From positions 19,460,173 to 19,524,172 of the forward strand of contig OZ017798.1 in NCBI GenBank assembly GCA_963969395.1: 64,000 nt of DNA. The letters run 5' to 3'. Both the position numbers and the translations under genes were made by a program. The DNA comes from Pseudoscleropodium purum (taxonomy: Eukaryota; Streptophyta; Bryopsida; Hypnales; Brachytheciaceae). Position 1 is the stretch's first letter, and each line of letters starts with the position of its first letter. The notes under the pieces were generated by a model. That model did no database searches. It saw only the letters and a program-made list of their open reading frames with translations, and was not told the DNA's origin. Positions 60,001 through 64,000 of the stretch are shown one piece after another.

Positions 60001-60814
60001 TTTGAAAATATCTCGAGTCTCGAAGGAGGTCAAACTGGGTCCTGTAATGCCGTTAAACGTGCCATCCTGGTGGGAAAACACCATGATAGGATCAGTAATC
60101 TCACATGGGATGCAACACTTGTGATCCTAATGCAGTAACTAGGCGTTGATGTCTCATGTGGAGCTTTTCTTCAGCTCTCTCACCGCAGACTTCGACAGAG
60201 TCTCGACCATTGTAACTCGGAAGGAAAGATTAAACTGCAATTCGAGTTTGCTAACCAACATGCTGCACTCCAAGAGATTCGCGGAAGAAGAAACTCGACA
60301 CCCAGGACGGAAGAAAAACATATCTAGGCCTATTCATCTCAACAGAATCATCGAAACTGGCGATCCAACACACGAATAATAGCGATCAATGTAAGCTTTC
60401 GAAACCGTAGTGCGAAAAACCTCGCTCTGATGATAATTGAGAACCCCCTGAAAAAGGGAAAGCTAATAATAGATCCCATCTCTTTCCACCACCACGCCAC
60501 AAACTTGAAATTCTGGTTCCCTCTACATTCGTGTACACCTTAAGACGGAAAAGACCAGGGAGAGGTTCGCAAGAACTCCTCCTCGTGGAACTACGACAAT
60601 TATGCAGCGATGTAACACAACGGGATGCCCCAGATGTGACAGATAGAGGCGGAAACCAAGAAAGGAAGTAAGAAAAGAAGAAACTCACATCAAGTCCACT
60701 AGCGTCGCCAAATGACTCAAAGTCAATCTCATCCGCATTGCCAAGGATCCCATCGGCAAAAAAAAGCGCTTCCGCGTCCGACTGGTTGAGGTACAGATCT
60801 TCTTCTGCCGACAT
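57087..60814 (-). CDS. CCT-motif (CMF) transcriptional regulator, six exons
   Basis: Exons in transcript order 60689-60814, 59341-60066, 58482-58754, 57784-57942, 57440-57568 and 57087-57206 all join in phase 0 to 510 residues. The CCT motif spans about 401-448: EERKIRIHRYQQKRTQRNF, then NKKIK at the end of exon 4 and YACRKTLADSRPRVRGRFAK opening exon 5. CCT motifs of CONSTANS-type and CMF proteins act in nuclear localisation and in binding NF-Y partners or DNA. No B-box or response-regulator domain precedes it, which places it in the CMF class. The N-terminus (MSAEEDLYLNQSDAEALFFA) is acidic; residues 43-375 are Ser/Pro/Asn/Gln-rich and look disordered. An Asp/Glu run (REDDDDEE) follows the motif, and the protein ends IKVEQRTVNSM, a possible sumoylation site (IKVE). 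Introns are 215-622 nt. Flowering or light roles cannot be inferred. Confidence 0.92.
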
Positions 60815-61640
60815 TTAGAGACGCAACAAGCAACGAGGATCTTTCCACGAGCAAGCCAAGCCAAGCCCGCGTCCCGGACCAAAAAACGCCCCCAACCAAA
60901 AGTTCTCTCCCAAACGACTCTCAAGTCTCTCGCTCACAGTAGTCCCCCGACCACTCTCATCAGCCTAACCTGTTGTCCCCACTCATGATTGCCGACTGTC
61001 TCTCTACCAAAACACTTCACACAAACGAAAAGCCAACTACGAAATCCTGAAGGCAAACTGGAAATTCGGATTTTTCCCTGAAATTTCCAAAACCAAAATT
61101 CTGAAAGCCAAATTTCGACCAACACAAGTTCGCAAACAACAATAACAACAGGGAAGACGTTGCGCCTACTCGCCACCCTCCTTGGTGCTCGCAATTGCAG
61201 ATTTCGCGAACAGGTGATTGCTTCTTCGGCGATGATTCCTTGGGCGATGTGGCGCCGAAAAAAGGGAAGGAGAAGCAAAAAGATGTTGGCGTGATTTAAG
61301 AGAAGAGGGAGGTTGGCGTGATGCAGAAAAGAAAGAGAGAACAGTGGTGGGATCGGAGCAAAAGGAAGCTATCAAGCGATAGCCAGCAGCAGCAGCCAGA
61401 AGGGAATCACCGCTGTGAACAGGGACGATGAAGAGAAGGGCCGGAGAGGAGGGTACCGGGTGGGTCTCAATCGGAAGAAGGGGATCCGGTTCCCGTGGGA
61501 GGTTTCGATCCGCGAGGGGTTCCCGTGGTTCCCCATGATTAATAATAATCATCAAGCGAACATAACAAGGACCCAGAGCATAACTTATATTCCCTTTGTC
61601 GTTCTCCTGGTGTACGCCATGCCGAAATTCAGTGGCATCT
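60815..61640 (-). promoter_or_regulatory. Leader and promoter region of the CCT-motif gene
   Basis: GC-moderate with pyrimidine-rich and purine-rich runs typical of plant leaders. The minus-strand open frames here (60934-61278 and 61166-61696) have no recognised family and are more likely UTR or promoter. The region ends abruptly at the piggyBac-like element starting at 61663. Confidence 0.45.
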
Positions 61641-61662
61641 TCTGATTTTTTTGGCACCTCAA

Positions 61663-63118
61663 CCCTAAAGGATCGAGCTGCATTTTCTGGCAACATAGAA
61701 ATTTTGGGGTAGGTGCGTGTGATTAGAGATTTTCATGTTTTTAGCCCAAATTTTAATAGAAGGTGTGGGCAAGGATTATCTTTCATGTGCATTAAATTTC
61801 AGGACATTTGGAAATATAAGTCAAAAGTCATGGCTTAATACGTATTTGTTTCTCAACTTGAGCAGTTCAGGTAAATTTGAAAAAATTAATTTTTTTCAAA
61901 AATCCAAATTTGAAATTGGTTTTTTAGATTTAAATATACATCGACAACTCTGAATCATTCTATTTTGATCAAGGAGTCAAAAGTTATGAGGTGTTTTAGT
62001 TTGTGGGCAATTATAGATTCTCTATTCCAAAATAAACTTTGAAGTCTTTTCTTGAACTCAATTTTCAATATTTTTGGAAAAAAAAAATTTAATTAGGTGA
62101 AGATTTTTTATTACAACATTACAACCATTAGGATTGGTATTTTTCAATTCTATAAATAAATTGGTAACTATTTTGTATTTTGAATCATTTTCTACTTCTT
62201 TGTATTTATCATACTTTTCCTATATGTTGTACAATTTCAAATGATCTAAAAATTTTAAGCATATAGCCAACATGCCTTGAAGAATGAATCCGAAGAAGCA
62301 CCATCATTTTAGACATTTTTTCATACTCCTTTCGTTCCACTAAAAAACTCCAAATCAAGCACAATTTTTGTCGTACTAAAAAGCTCTGTTTTTCTAATTT
62401 CGACCATTGACTAAATGTAGGCTAGGTTGAATGACCTTGTGGGGGCAAGTCACAAGTAATTAGGTAGCATTTTTCTTGTAGCAAGCTTGGCCTTGCATGT
62501 ATAAGGCAACTTGTATTTGTTGCTTCTTCAAACAATCATGTTGATGAAGGATTCATTGACCACTTTGGCTCTATGAAAATTGTTCATGAAGGGTGTCAAA
62601 TTTCTTTGTTGTGGGTATTTAGGTTGAAAATAGATATTTCTAAAATCCCATTGTTGTCACCAACCTTTAAATCATCAGGAATGATGAACTAGCAACATTT
62701 TTGAATGCTGCTCAAATATGAAACTTGAAGTTTTGCATAGATCTAGGGAATGAGTTGTTGGTGTTTGAATGCATGTATTATTGGTATAAAGACTAAAAAT
62801 ATAGTTGATCCCTCATGAGGAAGATTTTGGGAGGTTATTAGTAGGACAAAGGAAGTACAAAAGTAACCTTGTGAAGTGCAATTGCACATTTTTTCACAAG
62901 GACTAAAAAAAAGATTTCTATTACTTCAAATGCTAATATCTTGCAATCTACATAATGGAAATTTCTGAAATTTTTTCCACATCTTTTCAAACCGGTTTAT
63001 TACAAGATCCTACAATTACATGGGTCCAAAAATGTTTTTTTCTAAAATTTCAAACTTGTACAAGAAATGACAATTCTAGAGTGTTTTTGGCAAAAACATA
63101 ATCAAGGAACTTTAGGAG
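61663..63118 (+). mobile_element. piggyBac-like element carrying a nested Stowaway-like insert
   Basis: The left end is TCAA (61659-61662) then CCCTAAAGGATCGAG; the right end is aactttaggag then TTAA (63119-63122). Removing the 520-bp insert (62336-62855) and one TA leaves about 0.93 kb, the family length. It inserted within about 0.85 kb upstream of the CCT-motif start codon. Confidence 0.7.
62336..62855. mobile_element. Stowaway-like (Tc1/mariner-type) element, TA target duplication
   Basis: Ends CTCCTTTCGTTCCACTAA and, inverted, CTTCCTTTGTCCTACTAA. TA lies at 62334-62335 and 62856-62857. The interrupted host sequence is visible in the copy at 53418-54338 (an A/T run, tata, then caaatgtgacctt), which supports the boundaries. 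It has no coding capacity. Confidence 0.75.
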
Positions 63119-63122
63119 TTAA

Positions 63123-64000
63123 ATATCCTACCTAAAGATAGTAAGATTTGAGACCTTGAGTAGTTTTGAAAATTTGTAGCAAATCAATATAAATGGCCTT
63201 TAGAATTTGCTCAAAATACTTTATATGAGGCTTTGTTAAATCATTAGAAGAAATTTGAGGTCTCTACAAAGTCGTTTCAGTTCTATTCCCAAAATTGTTT
63301 TCAATATTGTTGGTTGTTGTTAGGCCGACAATTACTAAAAAAAATTATAAAAAAAAATTTGGTCTTGAAATGCAAAAAAAAAAGTCTAAAATAATAATAA
63401 TAACGACGTGGCATTGTCTCGACCACGTCCGATTTGTGTTCCTGCAGTAGTTTTGGCATTCCCAGGGCCTAATAATTCATAGTCTTCTAGAGACCCTAAA
63501 TTTCTTCTAATGTCTAGCCATGCAACACAATTGACATCACACTTAGCTGCTAGACATCAACCTCAACAAGCATGTATTATCTAGCAAAAATTTAACAGCA
63601 TTTGAACCCTCTTTCTAGCCTTGGCTTGTAGAAATGGAAACTATATCATTTGGATCAAGAGTCCTCCCCCTCCTAGTACCTTTTTGTAGCTCATTTTGGT
63701 TTTCCTTTTGTCTATGCTCATTTGTCCTCATTGTCTAGCCTTTGGCTTGGCCGTTTTTGTATGGTGATTTTTTTTAATGCAATGATTCTTCTATTTGTTC
63801 CAAAAAAAATTGAGCAAATGATTGAAAGTGCTTTTAAAATAATGGTATCACAAATTCTTGTGGAGAATTTCTTCTCCTTCCTAATGATACGAATATATGA
63901 TTTTTCTTGAAGCTTCTTCAATTGAATAAATACCAATATAACTTAGATGAAGTTGATTTTTCTCAATATTTATCATCCATGAAATATTGCATATACAACA
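63123..64000. other. AT-rich end of window, nothing recognised
   Basis: Two antiparallel 60-70-codon frames near 63718-63936 mirror each other and lack coding character. Confidence 0.35.

Noticed and set aside
61166..61696. 176-codon minus-strand frame upstream of the CCT-motif gene
   Set aside because: No family resemblance, runs into the transposon boundary and fits leader/promoter sequence better.
1..64000. A clustered multi-gene pathway or defence system
   Set aside because: The six genes belong to unrelated families, lie 1-16 kb apart and have independent promoters; nothing indicates a joint system.

Overview
The window is nuclear DNA of a land plant. It carries spliced genes with GT-AG introns of about 90-620 nt and plant-type protein families: a CCT-motif regulator, a plant-type PPPDE/DeSI protease, a plant O-fucosyltransferase, a plant PGAM-like protein and MAD2. 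The GC-richer genes sit as islands in very AT-rich, repeat-laden intergenic DNA. Short introns and wide TE-filled gaps would suit a bryophyte (moss-like) or another seed-free plant, but nothing here fixes the species.

Genes from left to right: (1) an intronless PGAM-like histidine phosphatase (9214-10023, +) behind a tandemly duplicated 5' flank; (2) a six-exon O-fucosyltransferase (26094-29120, +) with uORFs in its leader; (3) a five-exon MAD2 spindle-checkpoint gene (30048-31475, -), convergent with (2); (4) an unrecognised gene with three internal protein repeats and a duplicated first exon (35707-37063, second exon-1 copy 37346-37453, -); (5) a four-exon DeSI/PPPDE isopeptidase-like gene (48121-50048, -); (6) a six-exon CCT-motif (CMF) gene (57087-60814, -). 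They look like independent housekeeping or regulatory genes; I see no operon-like or pathway cluster.

The gaps are the more unusual part. A recurrent element of about 0.91-0.94 kb has inverted ends reading CCCCTAAAGGACCAAG flanked by TTAA (or ATAA/TCAA). Good copies lie at 4094-5032, 6775-7709, 45480-46389, 53418-54338 and 61663-63118, with partial copies elsewhere. TTAA targets and CCC-initial ends are the piggyBac signature, and a decayed piggyBac-type transposase (about 17990-18960) lies upstream of one recognisable element end (20135). Other repeats include an 871-bp foldback (38028-38898), several 160-390-bp foldbacks, a MITE family with CCAGGG-type TIRs, a TAA-flanked MITE with its empty site visible in another repeat copy, a TA-flanked Stowaway-like element nested in a piggyBac-like copy, LINE-like poly(A) tails, and an eight-unit ~120-bp satellite (33755-34712).

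All exon models were built by hand from splice consensus, reading-phase closure and family similarity recalled from knowledge; no search was run. I saw no convincing tRNA, rRNA or CRISPR, but did not scan for them exhaustively.
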